The position numbers were made by a program, and so were the translations under genes. This document shows, piece by piece, positions 9,779 through 18,268 of a DNA stretch of 64,000 bases. Position 1 is the stretch's first letter. Each line of letters starts with the position of its first letter. Below the pieces are notes generated by a model. It was not told the origin of the DNA and did no database searches. It was given only the letters and a program-made list of their open reading frames with translations. The DNA is from Streptomyces djakartensis (GTDB lineage Bacteria > Actinomycetota > Actinomycetes > Streptomycetales > Streptomycetaceae), in assembly GCF_014651075.1 (NCBI RefSeq), contig NZ_BMWE01000003.1:395133-459132 (forward strand), in the 5' to 3' direction.

Positions 9779-10210
9779 TCACGCCGCCTGGCGGCGCAGG
9801 ACGGGGACCCTGATGGGGCGTGAGCCCGGTCCGCCGACGTGCGAGAAGGGCTGGGTCCGCCAGTCGAGTCCCTGAGGGAGCGTCAACAACAGGCCGGTGT
9901 CCTGCTCCTGAGGGCCGACGGACTCGTCGGCGGGGCGGGCGTCGGTGGCCCGGCGGCCGGTTCCGGCGCAGACCGTCAGCCCGAAGGGGTTCCACGGCGA
10001 GGCGCACAGCGCGTGCTCCGGCAGGACCTCCTCGTCCGCCAGGAGGGCGATGGGCTGCGCGCAGTCCGGGCAGACGACCCGGAACATCTCGAAGGTGTCG
10101 TAGGCGTCGAGTTCGTCGTCGAGAGCGTCGGGTTCGACGCCCTCCGGCTCGGGCTCGACGACGAGCTGCCGCTTGGGTGCGGTGCGACCAGGGCGCTTAA
10201 GACTCTGCAT
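9779..10210 (-). CDS. hypothetical protein with CPDC knuckle
   Basis: A 143-residue protein: basic N-terminus (MQSLKRPGRTAPKRQ), an acidic stretch rich in Glu/Asp, one CPDC pair with two further Cys (CASPW, VCAGTG) that could bind zinc, and an unstructured C-terminus. I do not recognise the family. The codon pattern is typical of the genome, and the gene is divergent from the Lrp-type regulator with a 200-bp shared upstream region. Confidence 0.7.
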   Translation of the reverse strand: MQSLKRPGRTAPKRQLVVEPEPEGVEPDALDDELDAYDTFEMFRVVCPDCAQPIALLADEEVLPEHALCASPWNPFGLTVCAGTGRRATDARPADESVGPQEQDTGLLLTLPQGLDWRTQPFSHVGGPGSRPIRVPVLRRQAA

Positions 10211-10412
10211 TGGATTCTCCCCCTCGGGCTGGGCCGTTCAGGCGCTGCGGCCTCGGCCACAGCAAGCACTTCCCGTCCCCCCTGGGCGGTAATCACGAGA
10301 ACATTACGCAGACTGTTCGAACCCTGTGGCGTTCGTCACATGCCGTACGCAGGTGCCCGCTCTGGCTCCTCGGGTGTCCGGGGGGACCGGGCGCCCTGTA
10401 GGTTCTTGCGCC

Positions 10413-10853
10413 ATGGAGGAGCTGGACCGACAGATCGTGCAGCTGCTCGTCAAGGACGGGCGGATGAGCTACACCGACCTGGGCAAGGCCACGGGTCTGT
10501 CCACGTCGGCCGTGCATCAGCGGGTGCGGCGGCTGGAGCAGCGGGGGGTCATCCGGGGCTATGCGGCGGTCGTCGACCCGGAGGCCGTGGGACTGCCCAT
10601 GACGGCCTTCATCTCGGTGAAGCCGTTCGATCCCAGTGCGCCGGACGACATCGCGGACCGGCTGGCGGGTGTGCCCGAGATCGAGGCTTGTCACAGTGTC
10701 GCGGGCGACGAGAACTACATCCTCAAGGTGCGGGTGGCCACCCCGCACGAGTTGGAGGAGTTGCTGGCCAGGGTGCGGTCGCTGGCCGGGGTCTCCACAC
10801 GGACGACGGTGGTGCTGTCCACGCCGTACGAGGCGCGACCGCCGCGGATCTGA
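10413..10853 (+). CDS. Lrp/AsnC family transcriptional regulator
   Basis: A 146-residue protein: N-terminal winged helix (MEELDRQIVQLLVKDGRMSY; GLSTSAVHQRVRRLEQRGVI) then a RAM/AsnC ligand domain (GLPMTAFISVKPF, CHSVAGDENYILKVR). Length and layout are standard. A TAGGTT -10-like hexamer (10399-10404) lies 8 bases before the ATG and no ribosome-binding site is visible, so the mRNA may be leaderless. Lrp proteins usually control neighbouring amino-acid genes; the downstream amidohydrolase is about 120 bases away on the same strand and could be co-regulated. Confidence 0.9.
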   Translation: MEELDRQIVQLLVKDGRMSYTDLGKATGLSTSAVHQRVRRLEQRGVIRGYAAVVDPEAVGLPMTAFISVKPFDPSAPDDIADRLAGVPEIEACHSVAGDENYILKVRVATPHELEELLARVRSLAGVSTRTTVVLSTPYEARPPRI

Positions 10854-10973
10854 TCGCGGGTTCCCGGGCGCGGGTCTCGGGGGTTGCCCGTGCCCACACC
10901 GCGGGCCGCACAGCCGTGCGGCCCCGCGCCCCTGACTCGGGGCGTCGCACCCGCCCCTGTGAGACTGTGCCCC

Positions 10974-12578
10974 ATGAGTGAGTCCAGTGCGCCGCCCCAG
11001 ACCCTCCTGCTCCGTCGCGGAGAGGTCCACAGTCCTGCCGATCCCTTCGCCACGGCGATGGTCGTGGAACGGGGACAGGTCGCCTGGGTCGGTTCCGAGG
11101 GAGCCGCCGACGCCTTCGCCGACGGGGTCGACGAAGTGATCGACCTCGACGGCGCTCTGGTCACACCGGCGTTCACGGACGCGCACGTGCACACCACTGC
11201 CACCGGGCTCGCGCTGACCGGACTCGATCTGTCGGCCGCCCCCTCCCTCGAGGCGGCCCTGGCCCTGGTACGGGACTTCGCCGCCTCCCGGCCGGACGAC
11301 CGCGTGCTGCTCGGGCACGGCTGGGACGCCGCCCGCTGGCCCGGCGGCCGCCCCCCGACACGCGCCGAACTCGACGAGGCCACCGGCCACCGGCCCCTCT
11401 ACCTCAGCCGGATCGACGTCCACTCCGCGGTCGTCACCACGGCCCTGCTCGACCTCCTCCCGGCGGACGTCACCCGCGAGGACGGACCGCTCACCGCCGA
11501 CGCCCACCACGCGGTGCGCGCCGCCGCCTTCGCGGCCGTGACGCCTCAGCAGCGCGCCGACGCCCAGCGCGCCGCCCTCGCGCACGCCGTGTCGCTCGGG
11601 ATCGGCACCGTCCACGAGTGCGCCGGCCCGGAGATCTCCTCCGAGGACGATTTCACCGGGCTGCTGCGTCTCGCCGCCGAGGAGCCCGGCCCGCGCGTCG
11701 TCGGCTACTGGGCCGAGCGGGACGTCGCCAAGGCCCGGCAGCTGGGCGCGGCCGGCGCCGCGGGCGACCTGTTCGTCGACGGCGCCCTCGGCTCGCACAC
11801 GGCCTGCCTGCACCAGCCGTACGCCGACGCCGGCCACACCGGCACGGCCTACCTGGACGCCGCCGAGGTCGCCGCACACGTCGTGGCCTGCACCGAGGCG
11901 GGCCTCCAGGCCGGCTTCCACGCCATCGGCGACGCGGCGGTGGACGCCGTGGCCGAGGGTGTGCGGGAAGCCGCCGAGAAGCTCGGTCTCGCACGGGTCC
12001 GGGCCGCCCGCCACCGCGTCGAGCACGCCGAGATGCTCAGCCCCGAGACGATCGCGGCGTTCGCCGAACTCGGCCTCACCGCCTCGGTCCAGCCTGCCTT
12101 CGACGCCCTGTGGGGCGGCGAGGACGGCATGTACGCGCAGCGGCTGGGTGCCGAGCGGGCGCGTGCGCTGAACCCCTTCGCGGGCCTGCTGCGCGCGGGC
12201 GTCCCGCTCGCCTTCGGTTCCGACAGCCCGGTCACCCCGCTCGACCCGTGGGGCACGGTGAGGGCCGCCGCCTTCCATCGCACCCCGGAGCACCGCGTGT
12301 CCGTCCGCGCGGCGTTCACGGCGCACACGCGGGGCGGCTGGCGGGCCGTCGGACGGGACGACGCGGGCGTCCTGGTCCCCGGGGCACCCGCCGACTACGC
12401 GGTGTGGCGCACCGGCGAACTCGTGGTCCAGGCGCCGGACGACCGGGTCGCCCGCTGGTCGACGGACCCCCGCTCGGGCACCCCGGGGCTGCCCGACCTG
12501 ACCCCGGGCCGGGACCTGCCCGTCTGCTTGCGCACCGTGGTGGGCGGACGCACGGTCTTCGTACGGCCGGGCGAGTGA
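10974..12578 (+). CDS. amidohydrolase family 3 (YtcJ-like)
   Basis: A 534-residue metal-dependent hydrolase. Visible TIM-barrel metal-site motifs are TDAHVHTTATG (HxH), GFHAIGDAAVDAV (with a metal-ligand His), RHRVEHAEML and the late Asp in AFGSDSPVTPLDPWG. The C-terminal strand region (GVLVPGAPADYAVW) closes the composite beta-sandwich. This matches the amidohydrolase_3/YtcJ group, usually 520-560 residues; substrates are mostly unknown. The ATG at 10974 follows a GAGACT -10-like element with no clear ribosome-binding site, so leaderless translation is possible. Confidence 0.9.
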   Translation: MSESSAPPQTLLLRRGEVHSPADPFATAMVVERGQVAWVGSEGAADAFADGVDEVIDLDGALVTPAFTDAHVHTTATGLALTGLDLSAAPSLEAALALVRDFAASRPDDRVLLGHGWDAARWPGGRPPTRAELDEATGHRPLYLSRIDVHSAVVTTALLDLLPADVTREDGPLTADAHHAVRAAAFAAVTPQQRADAQRAALAHAVSLGIGTVHECAGPEISSEDDFTGLLRLAAEEPGPRVVGYWAERDVAKARQLGAAGAAGDLFVDGALGSHTACLHQPYADAGHTGTAYLDAAEVAAHVVACTEAGLQAGFHAIGDAAVDAVAEGVREAAEKLGLARVRAARHRVEHAEMLSPETIAAFAELGLTASVQPAFDALWGGEDGMYAQRLGAERARALNPFAGLLRAGVPLAFGSDSPVTPLDPWGTVRAAAFHRTPEHRVSVRAAFTAHTRGGWRAVGRDDAGVLVPGAPADYAVWRTGELVVQAPDDRVARWSTDPRSGTPGLPDLTPGRDLPVCLRTVVGGRTVFVRPGE

Positions 12579-13101
12579 TCTACGGGGGGTGGCGCGCGCG
12601 GGTCGTGTGCCGCACCCCCGTCACTCGACCTGCGCCTGACCAGGGCTTTGCCGCAACATGCGCAGGTCAAACGGCTGTTGACAGGCGGCCGCAGGAGGCC
12701 GGTAGGTTCGGCCGAGTCCACCACCGGACGCCCGACCGGGAACCGTCCGCGCACTCGCCGCAGCGCCGCCGGGTCAGGGACGGTGTGCCGCACCGGGCAC
12801 CGTCGCTGGGAGCCAGGCTCAGGCCGGCGCGGCGCCGAGGGAAGGTTCCGGCCGGTCGGGGAGGTGTGACCCGGGTGGGGCCCGGGCGCTCAGTAGACAA
12901 CGGCTTTCGGTCGATCCGCAGCCAGCGGGTCCCAGGTCGGCCCGAAGGGCGCCGGGCCCCCATCCGCCGTACGCGCGCGGCCAAAGGCGCATTCCTACCC
13001 GCTTCTCGCGGACTCGACACCGCCATTCGTACGTCCAGTCATGTCATCGCAGGCCGGGCGCACTATGGTGGACCCCTGCGTACGGACATGAAGGGGCATC
13101 A
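12579..13101 (+). other. 523-bp gene-free region, possible long 5' leader
   Basis: No supported coding frame exists here. It contains a well-formed promoter (12678-12708) about 390 bases before the ppm1 start and a second possible one (TGTCAT at 13042-13047, TATGGT at 13064-13069) close to the gene. The stretch between is very GC-rich with many short inverted repeats. I compared it by eye with RNase P RNA, tmRNA, SRP RNA, cobalamin and ydaO riboswitches and saw no convincing match. Confidence 0.55.
12678..12708 (+). promoter_or_regulatory. sigma70-like promoter TTGACA-N19-TAGGTT
   Basis: TTGACA (12678-12683) and TAGGTT (12703-12708) separated by 19 bases resemble Streptomyces HrdB-type promoters. 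It predicts a transcript starting near 12715, either a long leader of ppm1 or an independent RNA. Confidence 0.6.
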
Positions 13102-13905
13102 GTGAACGACGGCGACGGAACCCTCGCGGCAGGAGCCCAGGGGAGGAAGTTCGGCCCGCTCGGCACGGCCTTGGTGATCATCCCGACCTACAACGAGGCG
13201 GAGAACATCAAGAGCATCGTCGGCCGGGTGCGGGGGGCCGTCCCCGAGGCACACGTGCTGGTGGCCGACGACAACAGCCCGGACGGCACGGGCAAGCTGG
13301 CCGACGAGCTGGCCGTCGACGACGACCACGTGCACGTGCTGCACCGCAAGGGCAAGGAGGGCCTGGGCGCGGCCTACCTCGCCGGCTTCCGCTGGGGCAT
13401 GGAGCGCGACTACGGCGTGCTGATCGAGATGGACGCCGACGGCTCCCACCAGCCCGAGGAACTGCCCCGACTGCTCACCGCCCTCAAGAGCGCCGACCTG
13501 GTCCTCGGCTCACGCTGGGTGCCGGGCGGCCGGGTGGTGAACTGGCCGAAGTCCCGCGAGGTGATCTCCCGGGGCGGCAGCCTGTACTCCCGCCTGGCGC
13601 TCGACCTGCCGCTGCGTGACATCACCGGGGGCTACCGTGCCTTCCGCCGCGAGACCCTCGAGGGCCTCGGACTCGACGAGGTCGCCTCGCAGGGCTACTG
13701 CTTCCAGGTCGACCTCGCCCGGCGCGCGGTCAAGGCCGGCTACCACGTGGTCGAGGTGCCGATCACCTTCGTCGAGCGGGAACACGGTGACTCCAAGATG
13801 AGCCGCGACATCCTCGTGGAGGCGCTGTGGCGGGTCACCGCGTGGGGCGTCGGGGAGCGGGTCGGCAAGGTCACGGGGCGCGACAGCAGGCCGTCGAAGC
13901 CGTAA
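13102..13905 (+). CDS. ppm1: polyprenol monophosphomannose synthase
   Basis: A 267-residue GT2 glycosyltransferase, soluble type without C-terminal membrane spans. Motifs: VIIPTYNEAENI at the start of the fold, VADDNSPDGTG, EMDADGSHQPEELPRL (DXD-type metal site) and LPLRDITGGYRAFRRETLEG. It transfers mannose from GDP-mannose to polyprenyl phosphate, giving the donor for periplasmic mannosyltransferases such as protein O-mannosyltransferase (needed for phage phiC31 receptor formation in S. coelicolor, from memory). The Lnt half found in mycobacterial Ppm1 is absent. GTG start with AAGGGG upstream. fxsA follows on the same strand after 92 bases. Confidence 0.92.
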   Translation: MNDGDGTLAAGAQGRKFGPLGTALVIIPTYNEAENIKSIVGRVRGAVPEAHVLVADDNSPDGTGKLADELAVDDDHVHVLHRKGKEGLGAAYLAGFRWGMERDYGVLIEMDADGSHQPEELPRLLTALKSADLVLGSRWVPGGRVVNWPKSREVISRGGSLYSRLALDLPLRDITGGYRAFRRETLEGLGLDEVASQGYCFQVDLARRAVKAGYHVVEVPITFVEREHGDSKMSRDILVEALWRVTAWGVGERVGKVTGRDSRPSKP

Positions 13906-13997
13906 CGCCGACCGGGTCACCGCCGGGCCGGCCGCGCCCAGGAACCGCTGATCACGGGCTTATCCCGTGCTGAGCCGGGGCCAGGCACACTGGAGGC

Positions 13998-14573
13998 ATG
14001 ACGACTGGCGCTCAGACTCCCACGTCCCCCGCCCGGCCCCGGCGCTCCCGGCTGCGCACCTTCCTGCCCTTGGGCGTCGCCGCGTGGTTCGTGCTGGAGA
14101 TCTGGCTGCTCACGATGATCGCGGGGGCGTCGAGCGGACTGGTGGTCCTCCTCGTCCTGATCGCCGGCTTCGTCCTCGGCGCGGTCGTGATCAAGCGGGC
14201 CGGCCGGCGGGCCTTCCGCAACCTCTCCGAGGCGCTGCAACAGCAGCAGAGCGGTGTGATGCCGGCGGCGGACCGCCCGAACAGCGAGGGCAACGGCCTG
14301 ATGATGCTCGGCGGTCTGCTGCTGATGATCCCCGGCGTGGTGTCGGACGCGGTGGGCCTGCTCCTGCTGCTGCCCCCGGTCCAGAAGGCCGTGAGCCGTT
14401 CAGCGGAACGCACCTTCGAGCGCAGGCTCCGGGAGGCCGGTCCGGGCAGTCTGGGCGGCGCCTTCCAGCAGGCCCGGATGCGCCGCCCCGACGGCAAGGT
14501 CGTCCAGGGCGAGGTGATCAGGGACGAGCCGGGCGACGCCCCGCAGGGACCGCGCCCGCCGCTGGCGCACTGA
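13998..14573 (+). CDS. fxsA: FxsA family membrane protein
   Basis: A 191-residue protein with hydrophobic spans near FLPLGVAAWFVLEIWLLTMI, GLVVLLVLIAGFVLGAVVI and LMMLGGLLLMIPGVVSDAVG; the last, with its IPGV(V/L)SDA motif, is diagnostic of FxsA. In E. coli FxsA sequesters the phage T7 exclusion protein PifA; in Actinobacteria its role is unknown. A GGAGG lies only about one base before the ATG, too close to act as a normal ribosome-binding site, so leaderless initiation is possible. The gene ends at a strong bidirectional hairpin facing rbpA. Confidence 0.88.
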   Translation: MTTGAQTPTSPARPRRSRLRTFLPLGVAAWFVLEIWLLTMIAGASSGLVVLLVLIAGFVLGAVVIKRAGRRAFRNLSEALQQQQSGVMPAADRPNSEGNGLMMLGGLLLMIPGVVSDAVGLLLLLPPVQKAVSRSAERTFERRLREAGPGSLGGAFQQARMRRPDGKVVQGEVIRDEPGDAPQGPRPPLAH

Positions 14574-14616
14574 GTTCTTCCCCTGGCAGGTCTGGCAGGC
14601 CTGGCAGGACGCAGAA

Positions 14617-14655
14617 GACCGCGGGCGCCGTACTTCACGTACGGCGCCCGCGGTC
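14617..14655. terminator. 17-bp perfect hairpin between fxsA and rbpA
   Basis: GACCGCGGGCGCCGTAC (14617-14633) pairs without mismatch with 14639-14655 around a 5-base TTCAC loop. It lies between two converging genes and probably terminates both. Confidence 0.9.
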
Positions 14656-14694
14656 ACTGACGCGCTGTAATCTCGGCCAGACCCCGGAGGGGAC

Positions 14695-15069
14695 TTACGC
14701 CGACTTGCGGCTGTCTCGCGGATGAACCGCGATGTTCATCGCACCGGAACGCAGAACCGCCAGGCGCTCCTCGAGGACCTCTTCGAGTTCCTCACGGGTG
14801 CGCCGCTCCATCAGCATGTCCCAATGCGTACGCGCGGGCTTGGCCTTCTTTTCTTCCGGGCCGTCGCCGTCCACGAGGAGTGCTTGGGCTCCGCAGACCT
14901 TGCACTCCCACTCCGGCGGGATCTCCGCCTCGACCGAGAAGGGCATCTCGAAGCGGTGCCCCTTCTCGCATGCGTACTCCACGGCCTGGCGCGGGGCCAG
15001 GTCGATGCCGCGGTCCGTCTCGTAGCTGGTCACCACGAGGCGCGTGCCGCGAAGAGCTCGCTCACTCAT
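14695..15069 (-). CDS. rbpA: RNA polymerase-binding protein RbpA
   Basis: A 124-residue protein that matches RbpA throughout: MSERALRGTRLVVTSYE N-terminal tail, a Zn-binding-type core (YACEKGHRFEMPF; WECKVCGAQALLVDG) and the C-terminal sigma-interacting region (ARTHWDMLMERRTREELEEV). RbpA binds RNA polymerase and group I/II sigma factors (HrdB), stabilises open complexes and affects rifampicin tolerance. Here it stands alone behind a perfect SigR promoter, as in S. coelicolor. Confidence 0.97.
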   Translation of the reverse strand: MSERALRGTRLVVTSYETDRGIDLAPRQAVEYACEKGHRFEMPFSVEAEIPPEWECKVCGAQALLVDGDGPEEKKAKPARTHWDMLMERRTREELEEVLEERLAVLRSGAMNIAVHPRDSRKSA

Positions 15070-15129
15070 GAATCGTGCCTCCCGGGCTTGTCGCCCACAG
15101 GACAGGTGTCGCTGTCGTCGTCATCCGGT

Positions 15130-15156
15130 CAACGTCCGGTCGGCGGTAAAGATTCC
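15130..15156 (-). promoter_or_regulatory. SigR-type promoter of rbpA
   Basis: On the minus strand GGGAAT (15156-15151) is followed after exactly 18 bases by GTT (15132-15130), the SigR consensus GGGAAT-N18-GTT. It lies about 60 bases before the rbpA start, so rbpA is expected to be induced by thiol-oxidative stress. Confidence 0.88.
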
Positions 15157-15228
15157 CGTTCCGGGTCCCGTTCCGGGTCATGCGTCGCCGTCGTAGCCGC
15201 CCTTGTTGTACCCACCAGCGCCCGGTTT

Positions 15229-15252
15229 GTCACATCTAATAGCAGATGTGAC
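15229..15252. repeat. 9-bp inverted repeat upstream of rbpA
   Basis: GTCACATCT (15229-15237) and AGATGTGAC (15244-15252) are perfect reverse complements with a 6-base AATAGC centre. The site is AT-richer than its surroundings, lies between the MFS stop and the rbpA SigR promoter, and could be an operator or a weak terminator for the MFS gene. The cognate protein is unknown. Confidence 0.6.
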
Positions 15253-15335
15253 CTAGCGTTTCGGCATCTTTGACGCGCAGTAACGGTCCGCCTGGCAGGC
15301 CAAACGCGTACACTACAGCCCTTTCGCTTCCAGTG

Positions 15336-16682
15336 CTAAATCCGGTCAGGAACCGGATTCCCCGATTCGGCGATCGCACGCCGCACCGGAACCCTCGCGA
15401 GCAGAACGAACCCGATGACGAAGAACGCCACCAGCGAGATGATCGCGTCCCGGTAGCTCCCGGTCAGCTGGTAGATGACACCGAACAGCAGCGGGCCCAG
15501 CCAGCTCATCCCGCGGTCGCTGATCTCGTAGGCCGAGAAGTACTCGGCCTCCTTTCCGGGCGGCACGAGATGGGAGAACAGGGACCGGGAGAGCGCCTGG
15601 CTGCCGCCGAGGACCAGACCGATCCCGGCGGCCAGTGCGAAGAACCACACCGGAGCCCCGGCCGGCAGGAAGTAGCCGGCCGCCAGTGTCAGCGTCCACG
15701 CGAGCAGCGAACCGAGGATCGTGCGCTTGGCCCCGTAGGCCCGGGCCAGCCGGCCCATCGTCAGCGCACCCGCGACCGCCAGCACCTGCACCAGCAGGAC
15801 GGCGCCGATGAGGGTGGACTGCCCGAGGCCGAGCTCCTTGGAGCCGTAGACCGAGGCCTGGCTGATCACCGTCTGGATGCCGTCGTTGTAGACGAGGTAG
15901 GCCAGCAGGAAGGCCAGGGTCAGCGGGTGGCGGCGCATGTCGCGGACGGTCGCCGCGAGCTGCCGGAAGCCCGGCAGGGCGGCCCCCGGCGCGGCCGGCC
16001 CGCGATCGCGCAGCCGCCGCAGCGGGATGAGGGCGAACGCGCCCCACCACAGGCCCGCCGAGGCCAGGCAGATGCGGACCGCCGTGCTCTCCGAGACGCC
16101 GAAGCCGTCGTGCCCGGTGTAGAGGACGAGGTCGGCGACCAGGACCAGCGAGCCCGCCGCGTAGCCGAAGGCCCAGCCGCGGGAGGAGACCGCGTCCCGC
16201 TGCTCGGGCGGCGCGATCTGCGGCAGGTACGAGTTGTAGAGCATCATCGCCACGGACTGCGCCGCGTTCGCGACCACCAGGAGCAGCCCGCCGAGCAGAT
16301 AACGGCCGCCGTCCAGGAAGAACATGGCCGTGGTGGCCGTCGCCCCCAGGTACGCGGCGGCGGCGAGCAGCGGCTTCTTGCGGCCGGTGCGGTCGGCGGC
16401 GGCCCCGACGATGGGCATCGTCAGCACCGCCACGATCACCGACAGGGACACCGAATAGGCGAAGTAGGAACCGGCCCGGACCGGGATGCCGAGAGGGTGG
16501 ACGTACCCGTCGGCGTCGGCGGCGGACTCGGCGACCGAGGTCAGATAGGGGCCCAGGAACACGGTGAGCACGCTCGTCGAGTAGACGGAACACGCCCAGT
16601 CGTAGAAGTACCAGCCCCGCTGCTCGCGTCTGAGCTCCCCGGCCCCGTCGGCCGGCGGTGTCCGCACGGTGTCGGTGCCCAC
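15336..16682 (-). CDS. MFS transporter, UMF1/Atg22-like
   Basis: A 448-residue, 12-span major facilitator. It begins REQRGWYFYDWACSVYSTSV, which carries the YDWA(C/N)S motif diagnostic of the UMF1 (Atg22-like) family; PIVGAAADRTGRKK is the loop 2-3 signature. The GTG at 16680-16682 is preferred, with GAGGG five bases upstream, over an in-frame ATG 22 codons earlier. UMF1 members export amino acids or other small solutes; the substrate is not predictable. The GDPD gene starts about 70 bases from it on the same strand, so the three genes may be cotranscribed. Confidence 0.9.
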   Translation of the reverse strand: MGTDTVRTPPADGAGELRREQRGWYFYDWACSVYSTSVLTVFLGPYLTSVAESAADADGYVHPLGIPVRAGSYFAYSVSLSVIVAVLTMPIVGAAADRTGRKKPLLAAAAYLGATATTAMFFLDGGRYLLGGLLLVVANAAQSVAMMLYNSYLPQIAPPEQRDAVSSRGWAFGYAAGSLVLVADLVLYTGHDGFGVSESTAVRICLASAGLWWGAFALIPLRRLRDRGPAAPGAALPGFRQLAATVRDMRRHPLTLAFLLAYLVYNDGIQTVISQASVYGSKELGLGQSTLIGAVLLVQVLAVAGALTMGRLARAYGAKRTILGSLLAWTLTLAAGYFLPAGAPVWFFALAAGIGLVLGGSQALSRSLFSHLVPPGKEAEYFSAYEISDRGMSWLGPLLFGVIYQLTGSYRDAIISLVAFFVIGFVLLARVPVRRAIAESGNPVPDRI

Positions 16683-16751
16683 CCGCGCCCTCGCTTCCCC
16701 GTGAACACGCGCAGGCGAGCGACCCGGGGCCCTCAGAGGTCCTCGCACTCC

Positions 16752-17519
16752 TCAGGCCCAGACGCCCCGGTCCTCCATGACCTTGCGCAACGTGTCGATG
16801 TGATCGGTCATGATGCCATCCACGCCCAGGTCCAGGAGCCGGTGCATGCGCTCGGGGTCGTTGACGGTCCACACGTGCACCTGGAGCCCGCACGCGTGGG
16901 CGGCGTGGAGGAAGCGGCGGTCCACGACCTGGATGCCGGACTGGATCTCCGGGACCTGCGCGGCGACCGCCGAGCGGCGCACCGCCGCCGGCAGCCCCCA
17001 GGAGCGCAGCCGCAGGTTGAGCACGCCCCGGGTGCCGTACGACGTGGCCAGGCGCGGGCCCGCCAGCCGCTGGGCGCGCACCACACGCGCCTCTGAGAAG
17101 GAACCGAGGCAGATCCGGTCCCAGGAGCCCGTCCGCCCGACCAGGTCCAGGAAGGGCAGCAGGGCCGCCTCCGCCTTGACGTCGACGTTCCAGCGCACCT
17201 GGGGGAAGCTCTCCAGGAGCTCCTCGAAGAGCGGTACCGGTTCCGCGCCCGCCACCCGCGCCCGCCGTACCTCCTGCCACGGCAGGTCGGCGATCCGGCC
17301 CGCCCCGTCCGTCACCCGGTCCAGGGTCGCGTCGTGGAAGGCGACGAGCCTGCCGTCCCGCGTGGCGTGCACATCGGTCTCGATGAACCGGTATCCCGCC
17401 TCGACGGCGCACCGGAACTGCCGCACGGTGTTCTCCAGGCCGTCCGCGGCCCCGCCCCGGTGGGCGAAGGGGATCGGGCCGGGATGGTCGAGGTAGGGGT
17501 GGCGTATCCGCGAGCTCAC
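16752..17519 (-). CDS. glycerophosphodiester phosphodiesterase
   Basis: A 255-residue GDPD with the full catalytic signature: FAHRGGAADGLENT (His, Arg, Glu), ETDVHATRDGRLVAFHD (metal Glu/Asp and second His), NVDVKAE and the late VWTVNDPERMHRLLDLG. No signal peptide, so cytoplasmic. It hydrolyses glycerophosphodiesters to glycerol-3-phosphate and an alcohol. The GTG start overlaps the stop of the YczE gene in a GTGA, indicating translational coupling. Confidence 0.93.
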   Translation of the reverse strand: MSSRIRHPYLDHPGPIPFAHRGGAADGLENTVRQFRCAVEAGYRFIETDVHATRDGRLVAFHDATLDRVTDGAGRIADLPWQEVRRARVAGAEPVPLFEELLESFPQVRWNVDVKAEAALLPFLDLVGRTGSWDRICLGSFSEARVVRAQRLAGPRLATSYGTRGVLNLRLRSWGLPAAVRRSAVAAQVPEIQSGIQVVDRRFLHAAHACGLQVHVWTVNDPERMHRLLDLGVDGIMTDHIDTLRKVMEDRGVWA

Positions 17520-18169
17520 GCTCGCAGTATCGCTCCTCGTGGTTGACCGGTGGCAACGACCGCGCTGCCGCCGGATGCCGAGGGAATGGCGGACACCCGC
17601 AGGAAGAGCTGGGCGAGCGGGCCGATCGACACCGCGTAGAGCAGCGTGCCGACGCCGACGGTGCCGCCCAGGGCGAAGCCGGTCGCCACGACCGTGAGCT
17701 CGATGCCCGTGCGCACCAGGCGGACCGAGACGCCGGTGAGCCGGTGCAGGCCCGTCATCAGACCGTCGCGCGGTCCCGGGCCGAAGCGCGCCGCGATGTA
17801 CAGGCCGGTCGCGGCCCCGTTGAGGACGATTCCCCCCACCGTCAGCGCCCCGCGCACCGCCAGGCCGTGCGCATCGGGCACCAGGGCCAGTGTGGCGTCC
17901 ATCGCCATGCCGATGACCAGCACGTTGGAGACCGTGCCCAGACCCGGCCGCTGTCGCAGCGGGATCCAGGCGAGCAGCACCATGGCACCCACGATGGTCA
18001 GGACCACGCCGATGGACATGCCCGTCCGCTCGGCGATGCCCTGATGCAGCACGTTCCACGGCTCCAGGCCGAGCCCCGACCGGACGAGCAGTGCCGAACT
18101 CGCGCCGTACAGCGCGAGACCGGCGTACAGCTGGGTCAGTCGCCGACCGAGACGGCGCTGCGTGGACAT
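17516..18169 (-). CDS. YczE/YitT-like integral membrane protein
   Basis: A 217-residue protein with about five hydrophobic spans (LTQLYAGLALYGASSALLV; GVVLTIVGAMVLLAWIP; ALTVGGIVLNGAATGLYIAA; LTVVATGFALGGTVGVGTLL) and the conserved GLGLEPWNVLHQG and FGPGPRDGLMTGL motifs of the YczE group. Its function is unknown, but such proteins are often encoded next to MocR-type regulators, as here (divergent, 99 bases away). ATG start with a GGGGGG tract upstream. Confidence 0.88.
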   Translation of the reverse strand: MSTQRRLGRRLTQLYAGLALYGASSALLVRSGLGLEPWNVLHQGIAERTGMSIGVVLTIVGAMVLLAWIPLRQRPGLGTVSNVLVIGMAMDATLALVPDAHGLAVRGALTVGGIVLNGAATGLYIAARFGPGPRDGLMTGLHRLTGVSVRLVRTGIELTVVATGFALGGTVGVGTLLYAVSIGPLAQLFLRVSAIPSASGGSAVVATGQPRGAILRA

Positions 18170-18191
18170 GAGGTGCCCCCCTGTGGTGGTA

Positions 18192-18264
18192 GTGGACTGA
18201 CGCATGACACCCTGTGGCTTGTACGGACGAGCCATCCATGGCCAATCCGGGGAAGGTGGACTGA
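18192..18264. promoter_or_regulatory. paired GTGGACTGA sites, candidate MocR operator
   Basis: AGTGGACTGA (18191-18200) and GGTGGACTGA (18255-18264) are direct repeats 64 bases apart in the divergent YczE/MocR intergenic region. They resemble the AAAGTGGWCTA-type direct repeats recognised by MocR/PdxR proteins (from memory). The downstream copy overlaps the MocR ribosome-binding region, which would allow autoregulation. Confidence 0.55.
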
Positions 18265-18268
18265 TTTC

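Noticed and set aside
10290..10345. GTTCGAACC sequence suggesting a tRNA T-loop.
   Set aside because: Flanking bases do not form a T-stem, D-arm or anticodon arm.
12579..13101. RNase P RNA, tmRNA, cobalamin or ydaO riboswitch in the ppm1 leader.
   Set aside because: Conserved core sequences of these RNAs were not found by eye; left as an unidentified leader.
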